A DNA stretch of 12,353 nt from UBA11524 sp051886675 (GTDB lineage Bacteria > Bacillota > Clostridia > Christensenellales > Aristaeellaceae), in NCBI GenBank assembly GCA_051886675.1, contig JBJEYH010000293.1, positions 1 to 12,353 on the forward strand, given 5' to 3'. Below the pieces are notes generated by a model. That model was not told the DNA's origin, searched no databases, and worked only from the letters and a program-made list of their open reading frames with translations. The stretch's first letter is position 1, and every line of letters starts with the position of its first letter. Made by a program: the position numbers and the translations under genes. This document shows, one piece after another, positions 1 through 7,703 of the stretch.

Positions 1-158
1 CCGCCGTTGCCCTCGGACTCCTCAGAGGTGGAGAAGTGCATCACGGACAGGGTGCCCTTGTAGGCCAGGTCAGTGGCAGCCACGTCGGTGGCGGCGAAGG
101 CGCTGATGCAGGTGCACAGCATCGCCAGGCAGAGAAGGAAGCAGGCAAACTTCTTCAT
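1..158 (-). CDS. Sugar ABC transporter substrate-binding protein, N-terminal part
   Basis: Only the first 52 codons are inside the window; the gene runs off the left edge. The protein begins MKKFACFLLCLAMLCTCISA, a Lys-Lys start followed by a hydrophobic core, with a plausible signal peptidase I site after AFA near residue 22. No clean lipobox is visible. The mature part begins with a TLSVMHFSTSEESEGN stretch, the first beta strand typical of family 1 extracellular carbohydrate-binding proteins. Such proteins catch sugars or oligosaccharides outside the membrane and deliver them to an ABC permease. The start is fixed by an AAAGGAGG site 9-10 bases upstream. The LacI-type regulator just upstream on the same strand fits a sugar-uptake operon. 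The substrate cannot be told from this fragment. Confidence 0.75.
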   Translation of the reverse strand, partial: MKKFACFLLCLAMLCTCISAFAATDVAATDLAYKGTLSVMHFSTSEESEGNG

Positions 159-184
159 AGGGATGGATCCTCCTTTGATATATT

Positions 185-227
185 GCGGCAAAGGCCGCGA
201 TTTCTCCAACAGCGCGTCTCAGCGCTG
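185..227 (-). other. Two small dyads between LacI gene and binding protein gene
   Basis: The 100-base gap holds two inverted repeats. One is the perfect palindrome CAGCGCTG (220-227) with a central CG, as in LacI-family operators; read on the minus strand, TGACAGCGCTGAGA differs from the catabolite-responsive element pattern at two positions. It can also pair as CAGCGC (210-215) with GCGCTG (222-227). The other is GCGGC (185-189) with GCCGC (194-198). Neither is followed by a T-run, so neither is a terminator. They could be a binding site for the neighbouring regulator or CcpA, or mRNA hairpins; this is speculative. Confidence 0.25.
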
Positions 228-258
228 TCATGGACAACAGGGAAACCGGGGGGAAGCT

Positions 259-1281
259 TTACGCGAAGGCCATGGGGACGGAGCCCAGGCTTTCGCCGGT
301 GAGGAGCGTCACGGGCACCTGCACCGTGCTGAAGGGGAAGGCGGGATCCTCCACCCGGCTGATAAGCAGCCGTGCGGCTTCGGAGCCCATTGCCCGGGTA
401 TCCTGGCGGATGGTGGTGAGCATCGGGCGGATGCACTGGCCGATTTCGATGCCGTCGAATCCGGCAATGGACAGATCCTCGGGCACCCGCAGGCCCATTT
501 CCTGCGCGGCCTGCAGCGCGCCCAGGCAGCAGTGGTCGTCGGGCAGGAAGATGCAGCTGGGCCGGTCCTCCCGGCGGAGCAGCGCCAGGGTAGCCTCCCG
601 GGCGCCGGCGGGCGTATCGTACAGGGACTTGACCAGGTAGCCCTCCGGGATGGGCAGGCCTGCCTTGCGCATCGCGGTGAGGAAGCCGTTCACGCGGCTG
701 TCGGTGACCATGGAGGGATCGCCGCTGATCAGGGCGATCCGCCGGTGACCCAGGGCGATGGCCCGTTCGGTCAGCAGGCGCATGCCCTGTCCGTTGTCGC
801 TGACCACGGCGCTGCGGCCGGCGTACACGTGATCCACCGTCACGCAGGGGATCCTGCTGGCGCCCAGCTCCAGCACCTCGGGGATGCGGAAGTCCACACA
901 GGCGATGAAGACGCCGTCCACATTGCGGTACTGGCAGTGCTCCAGGTACGTCATGCCCGCCCGGGCGATGTGGTGGTTGATGAAGGTGATGTCGTACCCC
1001 CGCCGTTCGCTCTCGGTCTTGAAGGCGTTGAGCAGGGAGGCGAAGAAGGCGTGGGTCAGGCCCGACTGCCGCTCATCATTGAACAGCACGCCCAGGTTAT
1101 AGGAGCGGTTGGTCTTGAGGGTGCGGGCGATGGCGTTGGGAAAATAGCCGATTTCCCGGGCGGTGCGGCGTACCAGCTCCTGCGTTCGGGGACTGATGTC
1201 CGAGTAGTCGTTGAACGCCTTGCTGACCGTTGAGACGGATAACCCGCACCTGGCGGCTACATCCTTGATGGTGACAGCCAT
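259..1281 (-). CDS. LacI-family transcriptional regulator
   Basis: A 340-residue repressor-type protein of normal family length. Residues about 3-50 form the LacI helix-turn-helix and hinge: TIKDVAARCGLSVSTVSKAF, then SPRTQELVRRTAREIGYFPN and the hinge helix AIARTLKT. The rest is a periplasmic-binding-protein-like sensor domain (LGVLFND, VDGVFIACVD, PCVTVDH, GHRRIALISGD, CIFLPDDHCCLGALQAAQE, DLSIAGFDGIEIGQ, TTIRQDTRAMGSEAARLLI), which usually binds a sugar. I start it at MAVTIKDV because an AGGAG lies 8 bases upstream there; a start nine codons earlier lacks such a site. It lies upstream of, and on the same strand as, the sugar-binding protein gene and probably controls it. The ligand is unknown. 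Confidence 0.93.
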   Translation of the reverse strand: MAVTIKDVAARCGLSVSTVSKAFNDYSDISPRTQELVRRTAREIGYFPNAIARTLKTNRSYNLGVLFNDERQSGLTHAFFASLLNAFKTESERRGYDITFINHHIARAGMTYLEHCQYRNVDGVFIACVDFRIPEVLELGASRIPCVTVDHVYAGRSAVVSDNGQGMRLLTERAIALGHRRIALISGDPSMVTDSRVNGFLTAMRKAGLPIPEGYLVKSLYDTPAGAREATLALLRREDRPSCIFLPDDHCCLGALQAAQEMGLRVPEDLSIAGFDGIEIGQCIRPMLTTIRQDTRAMGSEAARLLISRVEDPAFPFSTVQVPVTLLTGESLGSVPMAFA

Positions 1282-1307
1282 GGGGTATGCTCCTGCTTCA
1301 GCATTCA

Positions 1308-1328
1308 CGAAAAACTAAATCGTTTTCG
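1308..1328 (-). promoter_or_regulatory. Operator-like dyad at LacI gene start site
   Basis: Arms CGAAAA (1308-1313) and TTTTCG (1323-1328) flank a nine-base spacer. The site lies just downstream of the predicted -10 of the regulator gene, where a bound repressor would block transcription. LacI-family regulators often repress their own gene, so autoregulation is the natural guess. The dyad is imperfect in its centre and does not resemble the CAGCGCTG palindrome before the transporter gene. Confidence 0.4.
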
Positions 1329-1336
1329 CTGGGTAT

Positions 1337-1365
1337 AGTATAATGCACTTTTGTCCAGGTTGCAA
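1337..1365 (-). promoter_or_regulatory. Promoter of the LacI-family gene
   Basis: Read on the minus strand, TTGCAA (1365-1360) and TATACT (1342-1337) are separated by exactly 17 bases. This is a good sigma-A-type promoter in an unusually AT-rich patch. The expected transcription start is near 1330, giving a leader of about 50 bases that contains the dyad at 1308-1328. Confidence 0.7.
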
Positions 1366-1459
1366 GGGGTTCGGCGAAAATTTTCATAAATTTTTTTCGA
1401 AGGACAGCTTTCGTGCCGTCCGGGCGGAGGCGGGCATGCTCTGCCTGAGGGCGGCGCAC

Positions 1460-1488
1460 AAAAAAAGCGCCATTCCGGCAATGGCGCT
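1460..1488 (-). terminator. Rho-independent terminator of the 1504-1950 gene
   Basis: AGCGCCATT (1466-1474) pairs perfectly with AATGGCGCT (1480-1488) around a five-base loop. On the minus strand the hairpin is followed directly by a run of seven T (1466-1460). It lies 15 bases past the stop codon of the upstream minus-strand gene, so that gene is probably transcribed alone. Confidence 0.9.
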
Positions 1489-1503
1489 GGTTCGGGCGGG
1501 GAT

Positions 1504-1950
1504 TCAGGCGAAGGGGTATTCGCCCATTTTGCCGCGGGCGGACTGCTTCAGCTCCTGCATGCAGAGGCAGATGTCCGACTGGCCCTCGGGCCGGGCGATG
1601 CATTGCCGCAGGTACTGGCGCACCTCCTGCGCGCTGGCGCTGATCCGGCAGCAGGTGCTGACGGCGTAGCTGCTGCCGGGAATCTGCACGGCGCAGATCA
1701 CGTGATAGCCCGGGCCCTTGCGACCGAAGGGATCGGCGATGAGCTGCACCGCGGTGGTGAAGCCATCGTCGCGGGCGAGTGCGGTGCAGGTGATCTTCCG
1801 GGGCTTGGAGGTGCGCCGGAGGACGCGCCGCAGCAGGGCCCGGAGCGCGGTGGGCTCCAGCTCCGCGCGGCAGGCGCGCAGGGCCTTCAGCAGCTGCTTC
1901 GCGGCCGCGTGACAGCCGGGGGTCTGCAGGGTAAAGGTCCTGTCTTCCAT
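1504..1950 (-). CDS. Conserved-looking hypothetical protein, 148 residues
   Basis: I do not recognise the family. The protein (MEDRTFTLQTPGCHAAAKQL...) has no signal peptide and no membrane segment, so it should be cytoplasmic. It has a basic helical first half (residues about 14-52, rich in Leu, Arg and Ala), then a predicted beta-rich core (KITCTALARDDGFTTAVQLI, GPGYHVICAVQIPGSSYAV), and a C-terminal helical part (SAQEVRQYLRQCIAR). There are several cysteines (CTC-like and CLC patterns), none in an obvious metal-binding arrangement. The chosen start has GGAGGG nine bases upstream; longer starts run into a region without such a site. It is transcribed away from the kinase cassette and ends in a strong terminator, which supports a real monocistronic gene. 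Confidence 0.7.
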   Translation of the reverse strand: MEDRTFTLQTPGCHAAAKQLLKALRACRAELEPTALRALLRRVLRRTSKPRKITCTALARDDGFTTAVQLIADPFGRKGPGYHVICAVQIPGSSYAVSTCCRISASAQEVRQYLRQCIARPEGQSDICLCMQELKQSARGKMGEYPFA

Positions 1951-2125
1951 GATGCGAGTCCCTCCGTTCTCCGGCGGATGCGCCGTGCAGATCCGCTGTG
2001 CATGCGGGAAGCATAGCAGATCCTTCCGCGGACTTTTGCGGACGGTTTCCGCGCCCCGGGGACGGATCCCCCGCCGCTGCATTTTTGCTGTACCGTCAAA
2101 GGATTTCAGCCGGAGGATATCGAAA

Positions 2126-2134
2126 TGATACCAT
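2126..2134 (+). promoter_or_regulatory. Possible extended -10 promoter before kinase cassette
   Basis: TGATACCAT fits the extended -10 pattern (TG, one base, then TAnnnT) inside an AT-richer stretch (2100-2140) between two divergent genes. No convincing -35 hexamer sits 17 bases upstream. The site would give a leader of about 50 bases before the start at 2192. Confidence 0.25.
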
Positions 2135-2191
2135 TTGTACAGCATGAGACGCCGCATACGGTCAGACGCTACGAAGGATAGGGTGGAGCGC

Positions 2192-3352
2192 ATGGACAAG
2201 AAAGACTTTCCGAAGATGACCAAACGCACCGATGAGGCCTTTGACGCTGCAACCACGAGCAGCATGACCTCCCGCAGTGCCGTCGAGACGCTGATGAAGC
2301 AGGTGCAGATCCGCCGCTTCCGGGAGGTGCTGGCGGCCTGCGCCGATGAGAGCAGCCTGCGCGCGCAGCTGACGGATGGCCTGTGCGCCAACGACAGCAC
2401 CCGCTCCCGCGCCTCCATGGACAAGAAGGTCCGCGACTGGCTGGCCGGCCGGTATCAGCCCCGGGAGCGGGAGGATCTGTTCGAGCTGTGCTTCATTCTC
2501 CGCATGGACGCGGACAGGGCCGGCAGATTCCTGGCCGACGTCAGCGACGTGGGCCTGCACCGGCGGGATCCGCGGGAGCTGGTGTACGCCTACGCGCTGG
2601 ATCGGGGCATGACCTATCCGGAGGCCCGGGCGCTGTATGAGCGGGTCAGGCCCGACGCGGTGGCGGACAGGAGCATGGCGACGAGCTACACGCCCCAGAT
2701 GAACGATCAGGCAGCCGGGATCCGCACGGAGGAGGAGCTGCGCGAGTATCTGCGCGCCAACGCCTGGCGGATGGGCGAGCTGCACAACACCGCCTATCAG
2801 ACCTTCGACGCCATGATGAAGATGCTCAAGACGCCCCGGTCGGTCAACGTCCGGGAGGAGGAGCGCTACACCACCCGCGATATTGTCAATACGTATCTGG
2901 ACAAGCGGCTTCCCACCGCCCGGGAAGGCCGGTCGCTGGAGGAGCAGAAGCGCTGCATCCTGGCGGACTGGCCGGATGAGATCACGCTTTCCCGGATTGC
3001 CACCCGCAACGTGGACGTGAGCCGCAAGGTGCTGATTCTGCTGTTCCTGGTGACGGAGGGCGGCGACGACGCCGTCATGCAGTGGACGGAGGCTGACGAG
3101 GACAGCTTCGGCAACCCCGACCTGACGGACGAGCAGTACGCGGACGCGGTGTTCCGGTCCATGTACCTGCGGCTGGACAATGTGCTGGCCGCCTGCGGCT
3201 TCAAGAAGCTGGACGCCCGGAACGCCTTTGACTGGGTGGTCATGTACTGCATGCGGTCCTGCTATGAGGATCCGGACAGCCTGGAGGGCCTGAACGAGCG
3301 GCTGTCCAGCGTGCTGGAGATACTGTTCGCCGCGTCGGCCCCGGAGGCGTAA
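2192..3352 (+). CDS. Helical protein with HTH-like segment, upstream partner of kinase-NACHT gene
   Basis: A cytoplasmic protein of 386 residues without signal peptide or membrane segment. Residues about 75-120 (SMDKKVRDWLAGRYQPRERE, then DLFELCFILRMDADRAGRFL) look like the recognition half of an XRE-like helix-turn-helix fold, with a helix-loop-helix extension (HRRDPRELVYAYALDRGMTYPEARAL). I recall this segment type from clostridial proteins encoded beside kinase or STAND genes, but cannot name a family. The rest is helical and rich in Arg, Asp and Glu. I start at MDKKDFPK, where GGTGGAG is close by; an in-frame ATG 19 codons upstream is possible. The kinase-NACHT gene follows after 94 bases on the same strand, so they probably act together, this protein perhaps as sensor, adaptor or regulator. 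Confidence 0.7.
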   Translation: MDKKDFPKMTKRTDEAFDAATTSSMTSRSAVETLMKQVQIRRFREVLAACADESSLRAQLTDGLCANDSTRSRASMDKKVRDWLAGRYQPREREDLFELCFILRMDADRAGRFLADVSDVGLHRRDPRELVYAYALDRGMTYPEARALYERVRPDAVADRSMATSYTPQMNDQAAGIRTEEELREYLRANAWRMGELHNTAYQTFDAMMKMLKTPRSVNVREEERYTTRDIVNTYLDKRLPTAREGRSLEEQKRCILADWPDEITLSRIATRNVDVSRKVLILLFLVTEGGDDAVMQWTEADEDSFGNPDLTDEQYADAVFRSMYLRLDNVLAACGFKKLDARNAFDWVVMYCMRSCYEDPDSLEGLNERLSSVLEILFAASAPEA

Positions 3353-3446
3353 GCCCTTATTCCTTTGGGACAGGCGGTGGAAAACACCTGCAAAACGCCG
3401 CGCGTCCGTGTGATAGGATGCGGATGAAAGCGGAGGTGTTTTTTGG

Positions 3447-6335
3447 ATGGATCGGCGTGTGGAACTGAAACGGGGAACGCATCTGCCCTTTCCGGGCATG
3501 GACTGTGTCATCGTCGGAACCATAGGATGCGGCTCCAACGCCATTGTTTATGAGGGTGAATACCGGGACGCGACGAGTCTCCACAGAATGCACCGGGTGC
3601 TGATCAAGGAGCTTTTTCCCTATGATCCGGACGGGCATATCTGGCGCGATGAAGCGCAGCGCATCTGCCGCGACGGGGCGGGCGAAGCCGCCTGGCAGAT
3701 GCATCGCCGGAGCTTTGAGCGGGGGAACAGCGTCCATCTGCAGCTGCTGGCGCAGCATCCGGAGCAGACCGGCGGCAACCTGAATACCTATGCGCTGAAT
3801 CAGACGCTGTACACGCTGCTGGACTATTCCGGCGGGCGCAGCCTGGACAGGGCGATGGACAGTCCGTCGTCCCGGTCGCTGCCGGTGATTGTCGCGCGCA
3901 TGCGCAGGCTGCTGCTGGCGCTGTCGGTGCTGCACAGCCAGGGCTATCTGCATCTGGACATCAGCCTGGACAACATATTGCTCATCGGGCAGGGCGAAGA
4001 GGAACGCGTGCTGCTCATCGATTACAACAGCGTATACAGCAGGGACGAGCTGCGCGGACAGGGCAGGATCTGCTTCAGCGCCAAGGAAGGCTTCACCGCG
4101 CCGGAGGTACAGACGGGCATGGTGGATGCCATCGGGCCATGCACGGATCTGTTTGCGGTGACGTGCGTTTTTTTCGCGCTGCTGACGGGCCGGCCACCCA
4201 CGCTGATGGAGCTGAGCCGCCGGCTTCCGCCGGACGTATCGGACAGTCCGCCGCTGCGCGACGCGCCGGCCACGGTGAAGGAAAAGGCAGCCGCCATGCT
4301 CCGCCGGGGTCTGTGCGCGCTGCCCGATATGCGCTATGGCTCCTGCGGGGCCATGCTGCGGGATCTGGAGGAGCTGGAGAGACGCCTGGCGGGCGTGGGC
4401 GTGACGCACGCGGCGCTGTGGGAGGCCGGACGCAGAAGCGTGCAGCGGCTGATCCGGCAGAATCCCTCCCTGTGCTATGTGGAGCAGGAAAGCGGCCTGT
4501 ATCCCCTGCGGATTCAGGCGGAGGACGGGGCGTCCATGCCCGCGCAGGCCTGGATGGACGCCGTCATGGCCGAGGGCGGCCGGACGTCGCTGCTGGTGGG
4601 CGAGGGCGGCATGGGCAAATCGACGGTGCTGCTGCGCGCGGCGCTGTCGGCGGTGAAGCGTTATTCGCCCGCCCGGCCGGCGGTGATGTATCTGCCGCTG
4701 ATGGGCCGGAAGCATGGCGAGAGCAGCTATATTCTTGATCATATACTCTTCGAGCTGCGCTTTGACGCGCAGACGCAGACCATGGAGGACGCGCGCCACG
4801 CGCTGCTGGCGCTGCTGAATCCCGAAAGGAAAGCCGCCCGGGGCGCGCCCGTGCAGCTGCTGGTGCTGCTGGACGGGCTGAACGAGGCCTCCGGCGACAC
4901 CGCCGCGCTGATGGAGGAAATCCGCCGGCTGTCGGCCTGCAGCGCGCTGCGCATGGTGATCGCCACCCGCACCGCACCCGACGCGCTGCCTATGCCGCGG
5001 GCGTCCATGGTGCCCCTGGAGGATGGCGACATTGCCGCCGCCCTGTCCGCCCACGGCCTGCTGCTGCCCGAAAGCGCGTCCGTGCGCCAGCTGCTCAGGA
5101 CGCCCATGATGCTGTCGCTGTTCATCCAGACGGCGAACAGCGCGGGCGGACAGGTGCAGTGCCGGTCAGGGGACGGGCTGATCGAAGGCTATCTGGACGC
5201 GCTGTGCCAAAAGGCGGCGCGGGATGCCGGGGCCGCGGCGGACTACCGGGTGGAAGCCGCCGTGCGGCTGGTGCTGCCGGCCATCGCCCGGGAGATCCGC
5301 CGACAGGGGCGGCCGCTGAACGATCAGGCGCTGTACCCGGTGGTGCGGCGGTGTCACCGGGTGCTGCGGGGCAGGGCGCTGTCCCGGGCGTTCCCGGAAT
5401 GGATCGGCCACGGCAGCGAGGCGCTGGGCGACGGCGCGGAAAACGCGGAGGCCTGGTACGGCGAGGTTGTGCAGCGGATCCTGTGGCAGAAGCTGGGCCT
5501 GCTGGTGCGCGGGGAGGACGGACGCTACCGGATCCTCCACCAGATCCTGCAGGATCATCTGACGGGCGTGGCGGCGCAGAATCAGCGGCGCATCCGGGCG
5601 CGCAGGGCGCGGGGTGCTGTGCTGGCTGTGCTGTGCCTGATGCTGCTGGGCGGCGCGGGCCTGGCGGTGTACGAAACCTGGCTGAAGCCCCAGCCCTACG
5701 ACACGCAAATGAGCGCCGCCGTCCTGGATGCGATGACGGTGCAGTACGTCCGCTGCGGCCAGCAGTATGAGGCGATGACCGGCATGCTGGCCGGGGACGT
5801 GACGCCGGAGGCCTGTGCGCGGGAGATCGCCCGGCAGGGTCTGCCGGTCAGCAGCACGGCCAGCCTGAGCCTTGAGGGGCTGCAGCAGGCGGATGCGGAC
5901 GTGGTGGCCTGGTCGGGGCTGCCGCTGGACTTTGACAGCGCGGCCAGCCTCATGGAGCTGCCCGTATCCCGGGCGGAGGAGTACGCCGCCTTCGTCCGGG
6001 CCTGGCAGCTGATCCGGGACACGCCGGAGCGTACGTCGACCACGGCGGAGCAGCTGGCCTCCGCCCTGACCGCCCTGCTGGAGGCGGATGCGGATATCGT
6101 CTGGGTGCTGGCGCAGCAGGCGCTCTACCCCCACGTGGAGGGCATGAGCGAGCAGCAGCGCAAGACCTTCGACACGGGCATCGGGACGCTGCCGGAGATC
6201 CAGCGGGACCGGCAGGTGTATACGGAGCTGGGGCTTGCCTTCGCGCTGGAGGATGCGCAGAAGGCAAGGCACAGCGCGCTGCTTGTCCTCAACGGGCTGA
6301 CGGTCATGTCCAGCGAGGCCGTCAGGCAGCCGTAA
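3447..6335 (+). CDS. Ser/Thr protein kinase fused to NACHT-like NTPase, membrane-anchored
   Basis: A 962-residue multidomain protein. Residues 20-315 are a Hanks-type kinase: glycine loop GTIGCGSNAIVY (24-35), ATP-site lysine in VLIKE (K54), catalytic loop HLDISLDN (169-176, so a non-RD kinase with Asp171 and Asn176), metal-binding Asp192 in IDYN in place of DFG, and APE (218-220). All catalytic residues are present. Residues 380-510 are a P-loop NTPase with Walker A GEGGMGKST (385-393), Walker B LLVLLDGLNE (471-480) and a sensor-like ATR (506-508); LLDGLNE is close to the NACHT signature. A helical region follows, then one membrane helix (about 723-741) after a basic stretch RRIRARRARG, placing kinase and NTPase inside and the last 220 residues outside. 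The start has GGAGG ten bases upstream. It resembles STAND signalling or defence proteins, but its target is unknown. Confidence 0.85.
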   Translation: MDRRVELKRGTHLPFPGMDCVIVGTIGCGSNAIVYEGEYRDATSLHRMHRVLIKELFPYDPDGHIWRDEAQRICRDGAGEAAWQMHRRSFERGNSVHLQLLAQHPEQTGGNLNTYALNQTLYTLLDYSGGRSLDRAMDSPSSRSLPVIVARMRRLLLALSVLHSQGYLHLDISLDNILLIGQGEEERVLLIDYNSVYSRDELRGQGRICFSAKEGFTAPEVQTGMVDAIGPCTDLFAVTCVFFALLTGRPPTLMELSRRLPPDVSDSPPLRDAPATVKEKAAAMLRRGLCALPDMRYGSCGAMLRDLEELERRLAGVGVTHAALWEAGRRSVQRLIRQNPSLCYVEQESGLYPLRIQAEDGASMPAQAWMDAVMAEGGRTSLLVGEGGMGKSTVLLRAALSAVKRYSPARPAVMYLPLMGRKHGESSYILDHILFELRFDAQTQTMEDARHALLALLNPERKAARGAPVQLLVLLDGLNEASGDTAALMEEIRRLSACSALRMVIATRTAPDALPMPRASMVPLEDGDIAAALSAHGLLLPESASVRQLLRTPMMLSLFIQTANSAGGQVQCRSGDGLIEGYLDALCQKAARDAGAAADYRVEAAVRLVLPAIAREIRRQGRPLNDQALYPVVRRCHRVLRGRALSRAFPEWIGHGSEALGDGAENAEAWYGEVVQRILWQKLGLLVRGEDGRYRILHQILQDHLTGVAAQNQRRIRARRARGAVLAVLCLMLLGGAGLAVYETWLKPQPYDTQMSAAVLDAMTVQYVRCGQQYEAMTGMLAGDVTPEACAREIARQGLPVSSTASLSLEGLQQADADVVAWSGLPLDFDSAASLMELPVSRAEEYAAFVRAWQLIRDTPERTSTTAEQLASALTALLEADADIVWVLAQQALYPHVEGMSEQQRKTFDTGIGTLPEIQRDRQVYTELGLAFALEDAQKARHSALLVLNGLTVMSSEAVRQP

Positions 6336-6402
6336 GGGAACCCGGGACGCGGCCCGCTGCGCCGGAGGAGCCCTTCAACCATCAGCAAAGGAGAGACGAA
6401 GG

Positions 6403-7527
6403 ATGAAAAAGCTGGTATGTCTGTGGATGACCCTGGCGATGCTTCTGGGGGTATGCCCGGCGCTTGCGCAGGACGATGCCGCCGTCGGCGCGCTGCTGGA
6501 GCAGCTGGACGCCTACCTGGCGTGCAGCGAGGCGCTGTACGCGCCCTGGGATGCCACGCTGCAGAGCATGCAGGACTTCAGCGACGCGCAGGATTACGCC
6601 AGCCTGCTGGAGGCGCGCATCGCCGCCGACAGCGCGTATCAGACGATGCAGCGGCTGACCGTGCCCGCGTTTACCCTGACGGGGGACGCGCTGGCGATGC
6701 TGATGGCACTGGGCGTGGAGACCGACGCGCTGGAGGCCGAGATCCAGAACCTGGATACCGTCCGGGAGATGACCGGCGACACGATGAGCAGCTTCGAGGC
6801 CCGGCTGGAACGGATCCTGGTGCAGCGGGACGGGCTGGACAGCTTTGTCCGCTGGACGAAGCTGGACCGGGAGTACATGCTCCAGGAGATCAGCTACACC
6901 TGGGCGATGGTGAACTATCTGCTGCTGCCCGTGGCATCCGACGCGCAGGTGGCGGCCTTCTGGGACGCCATTCCCGGGAGGTACCCCGTCATCGGCAGCC
7001 GCCGTCCCGCCTGGAACACGGACGGCGACGCGCTGGTTGACCAGGTGCTTCTGCAGTATGAGGAGATGGAATCGCTGCTGGAGCAGATCGCTGTGGAGAA
7101 GGGTCGGCTGGCGTATCTGTCCGAGCAGCAGGGCTTCAGCCTGCAGGAGGATACGGAGACGCTGAAGGCCGGCCGGATGATCATCAGCGGCATGCCGGCC
7201 ATAGCGCCCCTGCCCGATGGCTGGATGGAGCCGGAGACATCGGCGATCATCGCCGGTGAGCGCGCCGGCGACCTGCCCTCCGCCCTGACGCTGGAGGATC
7301 CCGCCGTGACGCTGGAGGCCTTCAGCGAATACGTCGGCCGGCTGACGGACGAGGGCGCGGCGCTGAGCGCGAAGGACGGCAGCGACGGGACCGGCTGGAC
7401 CATCGCGCTGACCCTTGGCGACGCCGCGCTGACCCTGCAGTGGCTGCCCGACCAGACCGCCCGCATCACCTATGATCCGGCGTGCATTTCCCTGGAGTCC
7501 ACCCTCTACGTCCTCAGCTGCCGCTGA
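6403..7527 (+). CDS. Secreted protein of unknown function, third gene of kinase cassette
   Basis: A 374-residue protein with a classic signal peptide (MKKLVCLWMTLAMLLGVCPA, cleavage likely after ALA at residue 22). No other membrane segment is seen, so it should be exported. The mature part is largely helical and acidic, with long amphipathic stretches (residues about 25-140 and 200-250) that could form coiled coils. A C-terminal region (about 300-370) has alternating hydrophobic strands (GWTIALTLGDAALTLQWL, TARITYDP). No catalytic motif or known domain was recognised. It lies 67 bases after the kinase-NACHT gene, with an AAAGGAG nine bases before its ATG, so it is probably cotranscribed. Because the kinase protein exposes its last 220 residues outside, this protein is a candidate partner there; that is inference. 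Confidence 0.75.
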   Translation: MKKLVCLWMTLAMLLGVCPALAQDDAAVGALLEQLDAYLACSEALYAPWDATLQSMQDFSDAQDYASLLEARIAADSAYQTMQRLTVPAFTLTGDALAMLMALGVETDALEAEIQNLDTVREMTGDTMSSFEARLERILVQRDGLDSFVRWTKLDREYMLQEISYTWAMVNYLLLPVASDAQVAAFWDAIPGRYPVIGSRRPAWNTDGDALVDQVLLQYEEMESLLEQIAVEKGRLAYLSEQQGFSLQEDTETLKAGRMIISGMPAIAPLPDGWMEPETSAIIAGERAGDLPSALTLEDPAVTLEAFSEYVGRLTDEGAALSAKDGSDGTGWTIALTLGDAALTLQWLPDQTARITYDPACISLESTLYVLSCR

Positions 7528-7541
7528 CGCGCCGCGGGAAC

Positions 7542-7582
7542 AAAAAAACCGGCCCGGTATTCCGCAAGGGATACCGGGCCGG
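7542..7582 (-). terminator. Terminator for the minus-strand CxxC protein gene
   Basis: A perfect 12-bp stem, CCGGCCCGGTAT (7549-7560) with ATACCGGGCCGG (7571-7582), has a ten-base loop. On the minus strand it is followed by seven T (7548-7542), the standard intrinsic terminator layout. On the plus strand there is no T-run after it, so it may only slow or protect the end of the kinase cassette transcript. It sits between convergent genes, 15 bases past the plus-strand stop and about 120 bases past the minus-strand stop. Confidence 0.85.
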
Positions 7583-7703
7583 CTGCATGTCCGGCGGTGG
7601 GCGCGAAGATATGCCGGGCGGTTCGCGGGATGGACGGCCGCCCCGCGCAGGGACGTGCCGCCGGGGCGTTGGGGGCGCGGAAGCCTCCGCGGCACGGGGC
7701 CTG

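Noticed and set aside
73..1233. Long plus-strand open frame opposite the LacI gene
   Set aside because: Antisense shadow rich in Gly, Ala, His; the minus frame encodes an unmistakable LacI-family protein.
3353..3446. Terminator or promoter between the first two cassette genes
   Set aside because: Only a four-base GGTG/CACC dyad without T-run and no convincing promoter hexamers were seen, so cotranscription is the simpler reading.
3357..5054. Long minus-strand open frame opposite the kinase-NACHT gene
   Set aside because: It is an antisense shadow: Gln-, His- and Arg-rich translation without motifs, while the plus frame shows clear kinase and NTPase motifs.
7549..7582. Terminator of the plus-strand kinase cassette
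   Set aside because: The stem is strong, but on the plus strand the A-run is upstream and no T-run follows; it works as an intrinsic terminator only for the minus strand.
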